A stretch of DNA of 7,727 nucleotides. Source: Bifidobacteriaceae bacterium NR021 (lineage in GTDB: Bacteria; Actinomycetota; Actinomycetes; Actinomycetales; Bifidobacteriaceae). Below, in pieces: positions 7,305 through 7,727 of this stretch (positions are counted from its first letter, which is position 1; each line of letters opens with the position of its first letter). Position numbers and translations under genes: made by a program. Under the pieces are notes generated by a model. It saw only the letters and a program-made list of their open reading frames with translations. It was not told the origin of the DNA and did not search any database. Location of the stretch: positions 140,529 to 148,255 of the forward strand of contig NQOP01000002.1 of assembly GCA_003585845.1 (NCBI GenBank), in the 5' to 3' direction.

Positions 7305-7727
7305 CTAGTTTTGTTGCGCATATTTTGAATCGAGAGCAGACTGCAAAATCAACACTGCAGACTGCTGATCTACCATTGGGCGATGCTTTTTAGTAGAAAG
7401 ATCCGCTTGCAAAAGCTGGCGATGAGCACTTACTGTTGTCAAACGCTCATCTTTCCAAACTACTTCTGGCATATAATCCAACGCCCAATCTTTTTCGTCA
7501 TGCAATATTTGCATGCGCTTTATTAGATTCTTCCCCCAGCGCAGAGCTTTTTTAGCAGATTTTCCTTCAGTGCCATCGAGTTGCAAAGGCAAGCCTATAA
7601 CAACTTTTTCTACATTGTTATCTTCAATAACTTCAAGCACTTCATCTATAGCACGGAAGGAATCTCCAAACACTTGCACATTACCAATAGGATGAGCAAA
7701 GGTGAGATCAGGGTCGGAAAGTGCAAG
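7305..7727 (-). CDS. ruvX: RuvX/YqgF-type RNase H-fold nuclease (5' end missing)
   Basis: This family has an RNase H-like fold; members are annotated as putative Holliday junction resolvases, and E. coli YqgF helps mature the 5' end of 16S rRNA. The frame stays open to the window edge and 140 residues are visible. The family is about 140-160 long, so only the first strand, with the DxGxxRIG motif and its catalytic Asp, is cut off. Visible motifs are ALSDP near the start, VVIGLPLQLDG, DERLTT and the C-terminal HRPMVDQQSAVLILQSALD with its conserved Asp. In that last motif QQSA replaces the more usual xxAA. A GTG at 7679 is not the start, because ALSDP upstream of it belongs to the family. The TAG stop is at 7307-7305. 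The gene probably heads this minus-strand group from outside the window, where alaS is the usual neighbour in actinobacteria. Confidence 0.92.
   Translation of the reverse strand, partial: LALSDPDLTFAHPIGNVQVFGDSFRAIDEVLEVIEDNNVEKVVIGLPLQLDGTEGKSAKKALRWGKNLIKRMQILHDEKDWALDYMPEVVWKDERLTTVSAHRQLLQADLSTKKHRPMVDQQSAVLILQSALDSKYAQQN

Overview
The window is an ordinary chromosomal stretch from a low-GC member of the Bifidobacteriaceae, with Gardnerella the best guess. Three things point there. Shikimate kinase and 3-dehydroquinate synthase are fused into one protein. The block runs ruvX-mltG-prepilin peptidase-aroC-aroKB-aroQ-pyrG. The PyrG and MltG sequences are actinobacterial in style but are carried on DNA that is AT-rich for an actinobacterium. 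The genus is an inference; no rRNA or other marker is present.

All complete genes lie on the minus strand, so they are described from high to low coordinates. The window opens inside ruvX (resolvase-fold RNase, 5' end missing). Next comes mltG, a membrane-anchored murein transglycosylase with a good ribosome binding site. A 174-base gap follows, holding two nearly identical 34-base palindromes. Then come a small, AT-rich prepilin peptidase gene and the shikimate cluster: aroC, aroKB (overlapping aroC by four bases) and aroQ. The last gene is pyrG (CTP synthase). A strong hairpin with T-tracts on both sides lies about 20 bases beyond the pyrG stop.

The first 180 bases hold, on the plus strand, an open frame that looks like the 3' end of a convergent gene sharing that terminator.

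The aro genes supply steps 2 (AroB half), 3 (AroQ), 5 (AroK half) and 7 (AroC) of chorismate synthesis. Step 4 (AroE) is not encoded here. In mycobacteria aroE sits between mltG and the prepilin peptidase gene, which is where this window has only the paired palindromes. That absence and the palindrome pair are the most interesting points. I see no phage, insertion sequence, CRISPR, tRNA or rRNA, and no convincing new multi-gene system.
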